A stretch of DNA of 64,000 bases from Mallotus nudiflorus (Eukaryota; Streptophyta; Magnoliopsida; Malpighiales; Euphorbiaceae). A model generated the notes under the pieces. That model did no database searches. It was given only the letters and a program-made list of their open reading frames with translations, and was not told the DNA's origin. The stretch spans positions 682,001-746,000 of the forward strand of contig CANTUR010000837.1 in NCBI GenBank assembly GCA_947683625.1. The letters run 5' to 3'. Of the stretch, positions 34,450-46,818 are shown piece after piece (the stretch's first letter is position 1; every line of letters starts with the position of its first letter). The position numbers were made by a program, and so were the translations under genes.

Positions 34450-35993
34450 CAATAGTAATTTCGGTGCTAAAAAGTTAATATTTACTATTTAATTTACGGT
34501 GAAGTTTCTAACTTTATCTCTTACTCCATATTTATTTTTTAATAATTTAAATAACATAATTATCATTATTTTTGAATTATCTTTTCAACAGCTAATACAA
34601 CTGTTAGCACGAGAATTGCCCAGCACCCGAATAAAAGGCCCAAGGACGAAGACCACATAAATGGATTGGACTCAATTGGCCCAATTCAGCCCCTCTTTGT
34701 GACACCCCTCCCCACTGTCATTGGTTGTTCGCATTCTTTAAATCATCTAACTAGAGCATCAATGTAAAGAGATATCACTTCTAAATAAACTCAAAATTCT
34801 CATACCTTAATTTTTAATCTGTCTCGACATATAAACAATTTTCATGCACAACCATAATTGTTGAGAAACCTATTTTGAATTGTGTAAACCGTACATCAAA
34901 CATATCAAAGATAGGGATAGATGGCAAGAGATAACCAATATGTATATATATTATAACTAAGCACAATTATGTTAGCTTTAAGATACAAGTACATAGTCAC
35001 ACAAAACTTTATACAAAAATTTATCTCTAAAATAATTGTAACCCTTTTTGTATCAATCAATCTATATAAAGAAAATGGCATAGGGTACATCAAATCTTAA
35101 AGTATCCCTAACTTTTGTCTCGTCTTGCCTAATTTCCTGTCTCATAATCATCCCGTTTTATGTCATAGTACTATATCAAAATGCTATTTATATGCTATGA
35201 CATTAACCTAGAAAAGATAAAAGTGAGGGAAAAAGTATTTTTTGAAAAAAATACCTGGTGAGTGACGAAGTACAATAAAGAATGTGAATAGTAAAGAAAA
35301 TATAGCACAATGTACAATGGAAAAGTACAATAAGGAATATTAAAAAATAATAAAATTCACAAGAATGATTATAAATTATCTTGTATTAAAAATTTGTAAT
35401 GATTATATATTTTTTAGCATTATAATAGCTTCTTTAGAATTCTCTTATAATAATCTACTAATTTTATTTCATCTTATCTGCAAGCTTTTCTATTAACATA
35501 AAAATATAAACCTCTCAATCTCAGGCTCATAACTTTCAACTATATCAAAAGCTATATTTTGAAATAATATTATCAATCAACAATTTCATAATCACAAAGT
35601 GTACAAGCTTAATAGCACCAAAGTATTTAAAAATAAGAGCATGAAAATGCAATGCATAGATGCACCTTACAGATTACTATCACTGTGGCGAATACCATTT
35701 GGCACATCAAAGGTATAAAATAATTGTATGCATAAAAATAATATCACTTGGATTTATCACAACAACATATTGAATTTCAAGCCATGTCCACAAGACAGTT
35801 ATCAAACATTTGGCCAATATAAATTTCAATTTCCATCAATTCATAAACACACCATATTTAAAAGTACAAATAAACTCTTTAAATCACATGAGCTGCTATG
35901 TCCTAGGCACAACATGACATCTCGCAAGACCCAATTGTACCTCAGCTATAGTCTTACTACAACCTTTATTGTCGAGTACACATGTGCTCTTAT

Positions 35994-36085
35994 ATATATA
36001 TATATATATATAGATATAATGCCCGTCATTTATTCCTTATTTATTCACTTTATTACTTTAATTATTATTATTATTATTATTATTC
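35994..36085. repeat. (TA)n and (ATT)n tracts
   Basis: TA run at 35994-36012 and an ATT run near 36058-36085 inside the LTR. Confidence 0.85.
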
Positions 36086-37097
36086 CTAATAAAGTTTTCA
36101 ACCCCAACAAAATTATCCAAACTACATTATATTGTTTTATTTAATTTACTTACCTTAAATATAACGTATCCCATGTGTGGCCCATATTCACATGACTTCT
36201 AAAAATATTAGTTATTGTTATTTATTCCTAGTCTTCACCACTTTCCCGTCCCAACTTTAAGAATTTATACATGTATGCTAAAGAACACTCTACTTCACTG
36301 CCCCACTTGCCTTCTTCAACTCTTTATTTATTTCTAATATATCTTTATTCAGTACTTGCAAACCACAAATTCTTGCAAGGCTAAAACAAACATTCAGCAA
36401 GTGTTCTTTAGCGAGGTGACACCGAAAATTTTAAGATTTGAGAGTAGAATAATTCGTTTCCATTCTTTGGACAAATTTCTTTCTATTAAACATTATAACA
36501 TATTACAACAAAGTTAACTACATTTTTCAGTGGTTCTCTTCAAGATCACAGACCTTAGATGGTCTTTTATGCTTAAGAAAAGAAAACAAAACATCCACAA
36601 GTTGTAGAGTACTAATTCACCAAGAGCACATGTTTCAAATGAATAAAGAGTATTTCAAAGGAGGTCAACAAAACTAGAAAAGAACCCCTAAATATTTAGC
36701 AATATGAACCCATATTCCAATCAATTATATGTGCCAAGAAGAACATAAAACACGTAGGAATTTAAACAATAAGAATTGAAAACACATATACTGAGTAGAA
36801 AGATCAGATAAGCCAACAGAAACTTAGCAAAAAGGAGGTTAACGCAGGACTCACTTACCAGTTTGCTCTCAAACTCGCGTTCTTCTACTTAGCAGCTCTG
36901 CGTTGTTCTTTTTTTTTTTTTTTTTTTAATTACAAGATAAAAAAAATGGAGATTTTTATCTCCAAATTGTGGATAATTATTGCATCTTAAACCACAAGAG
37001 AATGACACGTAACTCTCTGAACGACACCTAGCTCTCTTCTTTTTTTTAATCCTTTAATTAATTTAATTTAATTTAATTATTTATTATTATTATTTTT

Positions 37098-37099
<2 letters not shown>

Positions 37100-37162
<63 letters not shown>
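37100..37162. repeat. (AT)n microsatellite
   Basis: 63-bp AT run close to the start of the minus-strand LTR. Confidence 0.95.
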
Positions 37163-37164
<2 letters not shown>

Positions 37165-37282
37165 CCTAATCTATTCTTTAATTTACTATTATTATTTTAT
37201 ACACATAAATATTTAGTTATCATTCATTGACTAATTTATTTATAAATATGTTTTAATGTTAATCTCAAATATGTATGTGACA

Positions 37283-37320
37283 ATTCTCCCCCACTAAAAA
37301 GAATTTCGTCCTTGATATTT
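37283..37320 (-). promoter_or_regulatory. Polypurine tract and coding end of a lost chromovirus
   Basis: The minus strand reads aaggacgaaattctttttag, then a G-rich tract, then the LTR. The 'GACGAAATTCTTTT' line is shared by many plant chromoviruses at this place. Confidence 0.6.
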
Positions 37321-37575
37321 GATAGATACTTTTCCATAGTACCTTAACTAAATGAATTACTTTGTCATACACTCAAACTTTTTATATCCAAATTCTTTTC
37401 TCAAAACTCTTCATATCACTACACAGTTTCACATTTTTTTCATTTATTTTTAAATCAACAACATATTTTACACTAACAATAGTCACTACTAAATTAATTA
37501 TTGTACCATAAAATAAATCAAACTTCATTCTAGTGCCTTAAGTTAACACTTTCGATAATATTACCATTGTTTTAT

Positions 37576-37643
37576 TAAATTTAATTTATTTATAAATATG
37601 TAATTTTAATATTAATCTCAAATACATATGTGATATTCTTTCC
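37576..37643 (-). repeat. Second copy of the LTR start sequence
   Basis: About 65 bp (tttataaatatg...taatctcaaatacatatgtga) repeats the LTR end at 37217-37285 with some changes. It is followed by a decayed version of the polypurine region. This suggests a tandem or second LTR remnant 360 bp away. Confidence 0.55.
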
Positions 37644-37644
37644 T

Positions 37645-39620
37645 TCCAAAAGCCTGTCAGGCCCAATCAAGCTCTCAGCTTGGCTCGTTAGTAAAGCACG
37701 TCTTAGTGATAAGACATCACCTTATCATTAAGGTGAGCTCCTTAGTACTAAGACAACGCTTTAGTAGCAGATATTTCAAAAAGTAATAATGTTGGTTGTT
37801 GGCACGACCTCCAAAATAACAAAGATACACTGCTAACAACGTAGAGTGGGGTGAGTGAATCCGGGGAGGTTGATATGTGAAATGATTTGTGGAAAAGAAA
37901 GTGGGGGAAGTGATTTTAAAAGAGAGAAGAGGGCTCTATTGGGGGGTTAGCAACACTAAGCAGAAAAATTATGTAAAAGAGAAAAAGAAGAAAAAGCAGG
38001 GGAAGAAGTAGAGGAAGAGAAGAAGAAGTTGACAATAAGGAAGTTAGGGCTGAGGAAGAAAGAGTGGTAGAAAGAAGCTAGCTCAGTCCACATCTACAAA
38101 TCATACAAAGTTTCTAAGGGCCAAGGATTGAGCAGCATTCTTGTACTTAAAACAGTAATGCCATTTTGCCTTCATTAAGTTTATCATTTTGAATTGTTTC
38201 TTTGAGGATTTGTTTCGATCTCATTGTTATTTTTTTTATGAAAGTTACTTGTGCTAATTTCATTAGTGTTTGGTTTATGTTTTTTCATGTTTTAGAAATC
38301 AAGCTATTTCATTGAAACAAGTTTGTCAAGGTAATAAGGCGATGCCTATTCAATAAGGAGTTGCCTTATTGCCATAAGGCAATGCCTTATCGTTAAGGGG
38401 CCACTCTAAGTTTGATTCTTTTGGTTATTTTTTTTCATCTTTTAATTTATTAGTTTGGAAGATTTAAATTTTCATTTTTATTTATTATTCAAACCTTCAG
38501 ATTTTTGTGTATCATTTACAATCAAAATTCAATTTTTGTAGCCATGATTTTTGGTTAGTTATTTATTTACTTCTTTTGTATTTTTGTTTGTTTATTTAAT
38601 TAAATATTTTAACTTTTTACATGTTTAGTAAATTATCGTGATCATTAGGTATGATTTTATGTTTACATGACATATTTTTGTTGTTTTTTTAATAATTTCA
38701 TTTGTTCATTTTGAACTTTTACATGTCTTCGTTCAATTAATTATTTGTTTATTCATCGTTGTCTTCTATTTAGTAAGGTATTGTCACTATTTTTATTAGA
38801 CTCTACTATTTGTTAATCCCCATTTACTATTTATTAGTATTTGTTTTATATTATTTTATATTTTTTGAGCTTAACCCAATGTTTCTTTTGTAGGTTTTTG
38901 TGATTCTATTTTGGAGCTAATTAATTTACCTTTCAAAGACCAATTGAGTGATGATTAAATCACCTATTTTACCTTAGCCTTTAAGATCCTTTAGTTTGTC
39001 TTATTTTATCTATTCATTTTTATTATTTTACATGTTAAAAAGGGTTGTAATATTTTATCTTCCCTCATTTCTTTGTATGTGCATTTTTTTGTTTTATTTA
39101 TTTATCTTTGTTTACATGTTAAAGGGTTGTAATATTTTCTCCTCCCCCATTTCTTTGTGTGTTTACTTATTTTATTTATTTATTTGTTATGAATATATAT
39201 AATTCATGTTCAATACTTGAATCATGTTTATATTGCATGTAAATGACTTAATTAACAACTTGGATTTAACTATAAAAATTTGGAAATTGTTTGGAGGCAA
39301 TTGCAATTTTGCATGTAAATAGGGAAATAATTAAATAATTAAAGATTATAAAACACAAAAAACGAACGGAGTCCAACTGCATGGTTAGGTGGACATTTCA
39401 AAAACTTATATCCAGTTTTTGAATTCAGTCTCTAAAGACGATTTCTGGGTAACCTCTGTGAAATTTAGTTATTGTAAAACATTTCTTAGGTCTCATCCAA
39501 GTAGTGACTTCATCTTTGACTTGGGCTATAAGCCATTATTATATTTTCTAATGGGCCCTAAACCCATACAATGCCGTGATCGTCAAAAATTTGGGTTTGC
39601 GTTGAACCCCACAACCTACA
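37645..39620 (+). mobile_element. Tat/Ogre-type LTR remnant
   Basis: The right part (about 39270-39620) is plainly homologous to the 3' end of the LTR at 49428-51394 (shared ggaggcaatt, gtccaactgcatggttaggtgga, gaaccccac...cctaca). It ends CCTACA, but no primer-binding site follows, unlike the other copy, so it is a solo or truncated LTR. It also has the 'ataaggcgatgcc' quasi-palindromic motifs at about 38337-38398. The left end is uncertain; no TGTTGACACC start is seen. Confidence 0.6.
39030..39190 (+). repeat. Tandem duplication, 84-bp period
   Basis: Two units starting acatgttaaa...gggttgtaatattt at 39030 and 39114 with similar content to the end. Confidence 0.8.
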
Positions 39621-39819
39621 ACAATGTTTTAAACTTTTTATGTTTAATTGCTTAAAATATTCTTTATTTTTGAAAGTCCAACATATATATTAAGTCTTAA
39701 ATATACAATTAAATTTTTGGGATTTAAAAAAAAAAAGACCAAAAACCAAAAATATTATCAAAAGCCACATTAACTAAAAACATTTTCAAAAACTATATTT
39801 TTTTAACTTATCTAACTTT

Positions 39820-40320
39820 TTTCTTTCAAAAATGGACCACTTTCCTTTCCTCCAATATTTTTAGGTTATTGTCTTTTTTAAAATCAATGTCATTTTCTAT
39901 TGTCTGCATTTTTTCTCTCAATAATTTTTCTCAACATTTTCTTCTATTTTTAAGGTACTTTAAACATTTTTTTTGGATAACATTTTTTTTTTATTTTTAA
40001 GGTATTGTCGTCATTTTTTTCTTCAACATTTTTTTCTCAATATTTTTTTCTCTTCAAAACATTTTTAAGGTACTACCTTCTTTTTTTCCAATATTATTTT
40101 TTTTCTCAATATTTTTTTTCTACTATCTTCATCTTTTTTTTCCTCAATGTTTTTTTTGCTTAATTTTTTTACTATTTTCATCTTTTTTTTTCTCAACGTT
40201 TTTTATACTCAACATTTTTTTTAATATTTTTAAGGTACTCTCAACATTTTATTTTTTCTGCTCAATATTTTTTTATTTTTAGGGTATTGTATTAATCTTT
40301 TTATTAATATTTTCTAGTGT
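39820..40320. repeat. T-rich degenerate repeats
   Basis: Many variations of 'tctcaatatttttttctcttc' and 'tttttaaggtactttc' in irregular succession. Low-complexity DNA without coding content. Confidence 0.8.
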
Positions 40321-41079
40321 CTTCAAATTTGATTTGCTTGAATAAAAAAAGTGACGCTTGATGCAAAATCATTTTCAGTAATAGCATTCTTATTTTAAAT
40401 CATTTGACATGCTAAAGTTCTCTTTAAATTTAGAGTGCTTTGCTATTCAAAGAAGGGATGCTAGCAATGTACAATTATACATAACATGGCATTTGTGCAC
40501 ATAGCACTTAAGTGAATAACAGCTAAATGATGATATAGATACCAACTTGATGAATCTCCAGCAGACGCAAAATTACATTATAAGGATAAAATACCAATAA
40601 AGATCACAATATTACAACAATTTGCAAACCAGTTTCAATGCCATTCCTTCCACAACCCTAAGACACCTCCCACATTCACAGCTTAAGACAAAACCAATAA
40701 TTTACCCTTCTATCTTTTCCTTTTTCAAATTATCCTAGTTTTTCCAATTTTCTTTTGTATTTTTTTCTTTCGGCATATGTTTTGTTTTGTTTTGTTTTTT
40801 TTTTGCATGAGGGTATTCAACTAAATTGTGGTTCCAAATCTTCATAAGGTAATATTACAAAGAGAAATCACGCCCTTCTCAACAACTAAGCTTGCACAAG
40901 ACACAACCCAATAGCTAGGAGATTCCTAGGATCCTTTTGTCATCTCTGTTGTATCAACAAATTTTAGAAGCTTAGGAACCTAAACAGGAATTGGAGGTCC
41001 CCCAGGATATACAACTAAATTTATACTCATATAAGCTAGTCTTGGAGGTGGCTTTTGAACTGACGTAAAGTGATCGCTA

Positions 41080-42190
41080 ATTAAAATTTTTCAACAGTCT
41101 GTCTTTCTTCTAGGCTCACTAATGTTACTCCTCCACATAGTTTTATCCAGTTGTCCTCCATTTCCTTTACTTAGAATAGAACAATAAAGAAACATAACTA
41201 TAAAAGTTATAAGATGTATTAGGAGAAGAGCGCATATAAGGACTAAGGGAGTAAAGTGCAAGAAAATTGCACATATATAAGCCAATCTCAAAATATATTA
41301 GCCGAACAAAAGACACATGCAAGAGTTTAGAGAAATAGCAACTATCATAATGCATAGTTTAAAATACATGCATATCCATGATTGTGTTCCCTTTCTTATG
41401 ATTATGTTCCCTTCCTAAAGGCTGATTGTGTATAATTATGAAAAAATAAATGTTAAATAGTTAATTTGAATAATCGAGATATAATAACATAAAAAAATTG
41501 AGTAGTGCAAGTAAAACCACCTAAAAAAGAGTTAAATAAAGAAAAAAGCAAACTCCATCACCCTCTTTAGGTGTTATGCAACAAGTATATATCAAAATGG
41601 AATATACTTAAAAAGGATCAAAATGATTCACCTCCTTTCTCAATTTGGCTTTTTTATTGTTTATTTGTTTAATGGTTAAATTTGACTACAAGGCCTTAAT
41701 TTCTTTGATAGTAAACATCAATCTGAACCAGTGAACACCACAATTCTTATACTTCTCCTAGTATCAATGAAACTTACAAAAACCACTAGCAAAAATTCTC
41801 ATACACACAATGCATGCCAATACTTGCTTATATTAGTACCAAGACAAATTTATTTACATATTTATAGAATTCCATCACAAACAACATAGCATAAACATGG
41901 TAAGATGGTTTTAAATGTGAAACAAAATTTAGTTGTAGGATGAAGGAGATAGAGATACCTCCCCCAATGGCGCTAATTGCTTTCTTCTGATCTTTAAGCT
42001 ATTTGTAAACCTTAGAATTTTGATCTTTCATAAGGTTAAGCTCTTTAAAATTTGGGATATCAAATAGGTCTTTGCGAACGAGGTATATCTTTTGCTTCCT
42101 ATAGTCCTTAAACAAAATCTTGCCACTATCTGCGAGATTGTCTAGTGCTTTTTATATAGCCATTTTTGAGATTGTACTTTTGCAATGAAT
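41080..42190 (-). pseudogene. HOP2/TBPIP-like (homologous-pairing protein 2) gene fragment
   Basis: Two separated exon-like blocks on the minus strand match the meiotic HOP2 family in order. Block 1 (about 42190-41959) reads KALDNLADSGKILFKDYRKQ, then KIYLVRKDLFDIPNFKELN, the end of the winged-helix DNA-binding part; it ends at a GT donor-like site. Block 2 (about 41172-41080) reads VKEMED, then KLCGGVTLVSLEERQTVEK. A CAA-type codon before KALDN is TAA, another TAA lies in block 1 (VYK*LKDQKK), and block 2 ends in TAA. The intron-like gap is about 790 bp, so it is not a processed copy. HOP2 acts with MND1 in meiotic strand exchange; this fragment cannot. Confidence 0.7.
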
Positions 42191-42289
42191 CAACCACGTT
42201 CTATGAATTCACCAGCCTATTTTACTGATCAAAACACCATAACACATTAAGCTAAACTACTCTTCTAAAAGCAAAATTACACTAATTAC

Positions 42290-42500
42290 AAAAAAAATTA
42301 ACAAAAAGCAATAACAAAAAGGAACAACACTAAAACATAGAAGCAACAAAAATGCAGCAACACTAAAAATAGAAGTAACAACATTAAAAAAATAAGCAAT
42401 AAAAATCAACAACACTAAAAAAACCAACAACACTGAAAAATAGAAACAACAAAAAGCAATAATGAGAAAGCAACAAAAAACAACAATATGAAAAACTAAA
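42290..42500. repeat. Degenerate AACAACACTAAAAA repeats
   Basis: Repeated lines of 'caacaacactaaaaaatagaa' and 'gcaacaaaaa'. The 102-codon hydrophobic frame on the other strand is a product of this repeat, not a gene. Confidence 0.8.
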
Positions 42501-42900
42501 TCATACGCAAAAGTAAACTTTAATTGAAAACTTGCAAAAATAATGCCATTTTGGCATAATTTCATTTTCTTCCGGAATGTCTTAGTAATATCAAGATAGA
42601 ATAATTGAATTCTAGCAACTTAAAGCTTCCCAAAACAAGAATTAACTAATTGAAATTAGTTGAATTAAATTTTTGCACCTTTACACTTTCCAAACACACA
42701 CTCAATAGTTTCATAATTTCATACCTTCAGAGTTTCTAAATAATCTAAGTTCAGTAATTACGATCCCTTCAAATATAAAGAATTAACCAAATTCAATTCA
42801 GTTTTTAACTTTCTAAAACACTAAGAAAGTAATTCAAATAAAAGGTCATGAATCTGGAACTTGAAAACCACCCAATTTAGCTTGCTCCAAATAAGCCCTG

Positions 42901-43305
42901 TTACTTAAAAACCCCAGAACAATCTCTCTTAAGGCGTCTAGCTTCAAAAGCTTTTAAAATCTTTCTAACCTTCAAATTCAAAATAGCATAATGACACCTA
43001 TCTCCATCAAGAGTACGTTCAGAACATATAGCTCCATTCTCTAGCAACATTCTCGCAGCATCCAAATGCCCAACTAAACAAGCATAGTACAAAGCCACCA
43101 AGTCCCATTGGTCAAGCACATTCACATTAACCCCTGATTCTAGCAAGTACTTTAATCAGTCAACATCACCGGCACGCAAGGCCTCAAGTATGTCACCATT
43201 TGGGACCTTTTTTAGCAATAAGGAGCACGTAAAATCTGATGGGTCTAAGTTTATTCCATCCAAGTTTGCATATAACGTCCATCTAAGTTTTGTTGTTGCT
43301 GCCAT
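42901..43305 (-). pseudogene. Ankyrin-repeat (ankyrin-BTB type) gene fragment
   Basis: From an ATG at 43305 the frame reads MAATTKLRWTLYANLDGIN, then LDPSDFTCSLLLKKVPNGDI, LEALRAGDVD, stop (TGA), and continues LKYLLESGVNVNVLDQWDLV, ALYYACLVGHLDAARMLLEN, GAICSERTLDGDRCHYAILN, LKVRKILKAFEARRL, to TAA at 42901. Two ankyrin repeats are clear. The exon resembles the N-terminal exon of plant ankyrin-BTB proteins, as I recall them; no BTB domain is present here. The TGA looks like a CGA-to-TGA change. It lies 1.1 kb upstream of and on the same strand as the HOP2-like fragment. Confidence 0.7.
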
Positions 43306-45475
43306 TCTTTTGGTTCTTAAAAAAAAATCCTAGCTATTTTTGGATTAGTTATAGAGGTTTGGTAGTTTTAGGCTCTGCGTTGAACATGAGGTTGAAGAAA
43401 GATTTAGCTATTGTCCAATTCAACACAAAAGAAAAAACAGTACAGATCAAAGTCATCAAAATAAAATCAGTCACCTGAATAAAAAGTTCAAGCTCTTTAC
43501 CAATAGGAACGCGATCCATTCTAAGATCAAAACGATAAAATTTTGAATCCTAGGAAATCAAAGAAACAACCAATAAGAAGTTAAAACAAAGAAAAAAAAC
43601 TGAGAAGAATTGCTGAAAGAGAGAAAGCCTAGAAATGAAAAAGAGGAAGGCCAAAAAAGAAAATGGAAAAACCAATACTAAAAAAACAGAATGAGTCAGA
43701 CCATAAAAGAAAGACCCATGATCAAATGGGCTATTTTAAAAAATATTCTCTAAATATTTTATATCAAACAAAAGATAAAAATGAAAAATAAAAATAAAAA
43801 TAAAAATAATTAATATTTCCAAATTATTAGTTAAAAAATTGTAGATTCTTGGTTTTATTTTTCTATAAAAAATTATTTTATGAAAAAACAAATATACCCT
43901 CATTTATCTTTTATAATCTAATATCATTATAATTGATTCTCCAATTATTTATTTTATGTTGTGAAAATTATTTTTTAAAATAAGCAATATATTTAAATTT
44001 ACGTTTTAAATATAAAATATAAATAAATTCTTTAATATTAACTTGTTGTGTTGAAATAAATCTCAAAATATATATTTAAATAATTAAAAATAACAAAATT
44101 ATAACAAAATAATGAAACTCACCATGCCTAACATTTTAATCAAGAATCTGCATTTTTAGTCAATAAATTGCAAATATAATGTTTCTATTTTTTATTTTTC
44201 AGTTTCTATTTTTTTTTTTGTAATATAATAAATTCATGTATTTTTTTAAGACTCAATGTTGGACATTCAAAAAATAAATAATGTGTTACGACAATTAAAT
44301 ATAAAATTTTAAATTTTGTACTAGTAGAGTCTAATTCGAAAAATCATAAAATGAACGGTAATTCCAAGTGCAACAATATCCACAAAAAAAAAAAAAAAAT
44401 ATTCGTAACCATATTCAAATATGTAAATTAGTAGGTGGTTTTTATTTTTTTATGTGTATGTTTTTATTTATTCCATCAAAGTAATAACATGGTGGTTATA
44501 GTTTCAAATTATTTTTCATATAATATGGTACAATTAATATAATTGGCCAATAATTTATGATTCAAATATATTTGTTGTATTTATAATAAATGAATTATAT
44601 AAAAATTAAAGCGTAATCGTTTATCAGTCTGTTATGGGATATTAACAGAGATCATAGGTTCAATTTCTTAATTTCCTCTCATCATTAAAAAATTATAAAA
44701 AGAATTAAAGAGCCATGAATCAAAATAAAAATCATAATATCTAGTGATGATCGAGAGCTAAAGTACAAAGACAACATGACAAAATATGAGACATTGAACA
44801 TTAAGTTGTTACTATTAGTTGATAGCTAGTAGTTAATTAATATTAAGTGTTTGGATAATTTCTTATAGTTGTTGTTGTTTAAATATTTAATGTTTAATAC
44901 AGACATTCATTAAATTAGTTTAATAATATTATAAAGGTATATGTGTGTGACATTTGACAGAGAATATAATTTAACAAAAATAAAATTATACATTATTTTA
45001 ATAATATTATGAAATTTATGCTCAAAATAATAAAAAAAATAATATTAAGTATCATGTGGATATTTGAGACAATTAAATATTAAATAAGAATTTTTTTTTT
45101 TAACTAAACAAATTTAACATTACAAGATAATAATTTTAATTTTACTATAACACTCACCACCATACACACTATTCATGCCTCTCTCTCAAAGCACATACCA
45201 CACAAACATATATATATACTGCTGTTGGCCCAAAATAAAAAAACAAACACACAATTACAGCTTTGGTTTGGATAAGATTTTGTTTTTTTTTTTTTTACAG
45301 CTAGTTTAATTCAAATAGACTTAAAACTTTGGATCGGATAAGGATCAAGAAATTTTTTTTTTTACCGTTAGTTTAAATCAAATAAACTAGAAGAGGATAA
45401 TTTTGGAATGGTATTTTAATACAATAGAGTAGTTTATGAAAAGTTCCAAATTAAAACCGATAGATATCCTATCAG
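43306..45475. other. AT-rich spacer
   Basis: The first ~400 bp may hold the former 5' end of the ankyrin-type gene: a short frame MDRVPIGKELELFIQ on minus (about 43518-43474) is followed by a GT donor-like site. From 43740 on the DNA is very AT-rich with no coding signal. Confidence 0.35.
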
Positions 45476-46136
45476 CTACCTGCTACTATTAAAAAATTTA
45501 CTAAATATATTTTGAGAGTTGGTGGGAGATGAACTGCTACTTATTGCATTCCAACAGCTTAGCCAAACACCTTCTAAATCATTAATCATGTCATCTTCTT
45601 TCTGATTCTGTGGGGGTTGAGTTTCAAAGGGATTGAGTTTCCAGTCACATAATTGCACAAGATTAATTATTTAGGAAGCAAGACACAGAATATTAAGTAG
45701 TCTCTCAAACTAAATGAGATAGAACCCAAAAATGATCAAGAGCTAAAGTACATCATGATCAATGACAACAAAAACATTTATTTATGCTTTCTTTCCAAGC
45801 AGGTGGTTGATTTTAAGGGGGTTGTGTTTCTGGGTTTGAGTTTCAGGGGGTTGAGCAGGTTCAGGTGGTTGAGTTTTGGAGGCTTGTACTAATTACGATT
45901 AAATCCAAAAAATTTTCCTCCAACTGTTATAGGTTTTCCGTACGTTGCATGGCGGATAGTGCTGCAAGAGCTTCTTCTTGTTTCTCGAAGGACAAAAGAT
46001 TGAACATAGCCATATGATGAGGTGATGGAGTTGGATTAGTGTTTGCTATATGTTTTTTTTTTTTTTTTTTCCTTTTATGTTGTGCTGCAAGCAAATTTAT
46101 TGTATTGATATTTATGCACGAGGAATGAAACAACAA
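45476..46136 (-). other. Possible exons of an unknown minus-strand gene
   Basis: Short frames on minus: SFEKQEEALAALSAMQRTEN (about 46000-45930), a Pro/Gln-rich stretch (SKTQPPEPAQPPETQTQKHN, near 45870-45810) and TQPPQNQKEDDMINDLEGVW (near 45620-45565). They could be parts of one spliced gene with the frame at 46205-46441. No family is recognised and splice sites were not proven. Confidence 0.25.
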
Positions 46137-46204
46137 CTGTTTTTCGTTTTTTATTCAATCCAGTAGCAGCCAACTGGTTGTGGGCTACAAAAATACTTAT
46201 CTCT

Positions 46205-46441
46205 TTAACTCTTACAAAATTGGCAAATTACATCATGGACATCTGTCCATATAGCAATATGGACCAGGGTCTTCACACCTGGGTGGGAATAAACCAATCC
46301 AGGTCGGAGAGGTCGGGCTCCAAAATATTTTATTGCCAAATTTGGTATCTGTTTTCCGGGCAAGCCGAGGTCCACCTCCAAGAAGTGGCATTTTCTTCTC
46401 TTCTTATTTTTTCCTCGAACAATCGCTGCTGCTGCTGCCAT
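46205..46441 (-). CDS. Small hypothetical protein, 78 codons
   Basis: ATG-start frame MAAAAAIVRGKNKKRRKCHF, then a mixed segment (LEVDLGLPGKQIPNLAIKYF) and a tail with CQFCKS. Base composition is clearly less AT-rich than the surroundings, and the start codon is preceded on minus by a pyrimidine/purine-mixed leader, both of which favour real coding or former coding DNA. No homologous family is recognised. It may be the first exon of a longer gene (see 45476-46136). The overlapping frame on the other strand has no better claim. Confidence 0.3.
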   Translation of the reverse strand: MAAAAAIVRGKNKKRRKCHFLEVDLGLPGKQIPNLAIKYFGARPLRPGLVYSHPGVKTLVHIAIWTDVHDVICQFCKS

Positions 46442-46818
46442 TAATAGCAGAGGGCAGTGCTAAATTCTCTCATATTCCTTAGCTAAAACCACACATTTTT
46501 TGTATTCATTTTTCTTCGTCTTCTTCACTCAGTCTCCTAACGTCAAAGGTGCTGCACCTTCTTTGCTTAATTCGATTTCAATTTAAAAAAAAAAATAAAA
46601 TCTGCAGAACCCTATGATATCCTATGATTTTAATAATTCGTGTTTTTATGATTAAATTTAGCTGTTTTTGTTATTCATGCAAACACAAGCAAAGTTGTAT
46701 GGTGCAAACGAAAATCAAGGTACGAATCTGAACAGGTCTGTGTAGAAAACAACTTGGGTAGATAAAGATGTGTAAAGTATTATTATATCCCAGAATAATA
46801 TTAGATGACTGTGAAGTG

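Larger units (their letters stand above)
34698..37282 (-). mobile_element. Ty3/gypsy chromovirus-type LTR (about 2.6 kb)
   Basis: On the minus strand it runs from TGTCACATACATATTTGAG (37282) to GGGGAGGGGTGTCACA (34698); ends like this fit Del/Tekay-class LTRs. Directly upstream on the same strand (37283-37320) is gacgaaattctttttagtgggggagaattg, the usual end of the coding region plus polypurine tract, so this is a 3' LTR whose internal region is lost. A splice-donor-like ggtaagtgag lies on the minus strand near 36859. It contains AT, ATT and poly-T tracts. Lineage is by resemblance. Confidence 0.6.

Noticed and set aside
38996..39202. 68-codon hydrophobic frame
   Set aside because: Lies on an 84-bp tandem duplication of T-rich DNA within the Tat/Ogre-type LTR remnant.
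42257..42565. 102-codon hydrophobic, membrane-like frame
   Set aside because: Product of the AACAACACTAAAAA repeat read in reverse; composition is that of low-complexity DNA.
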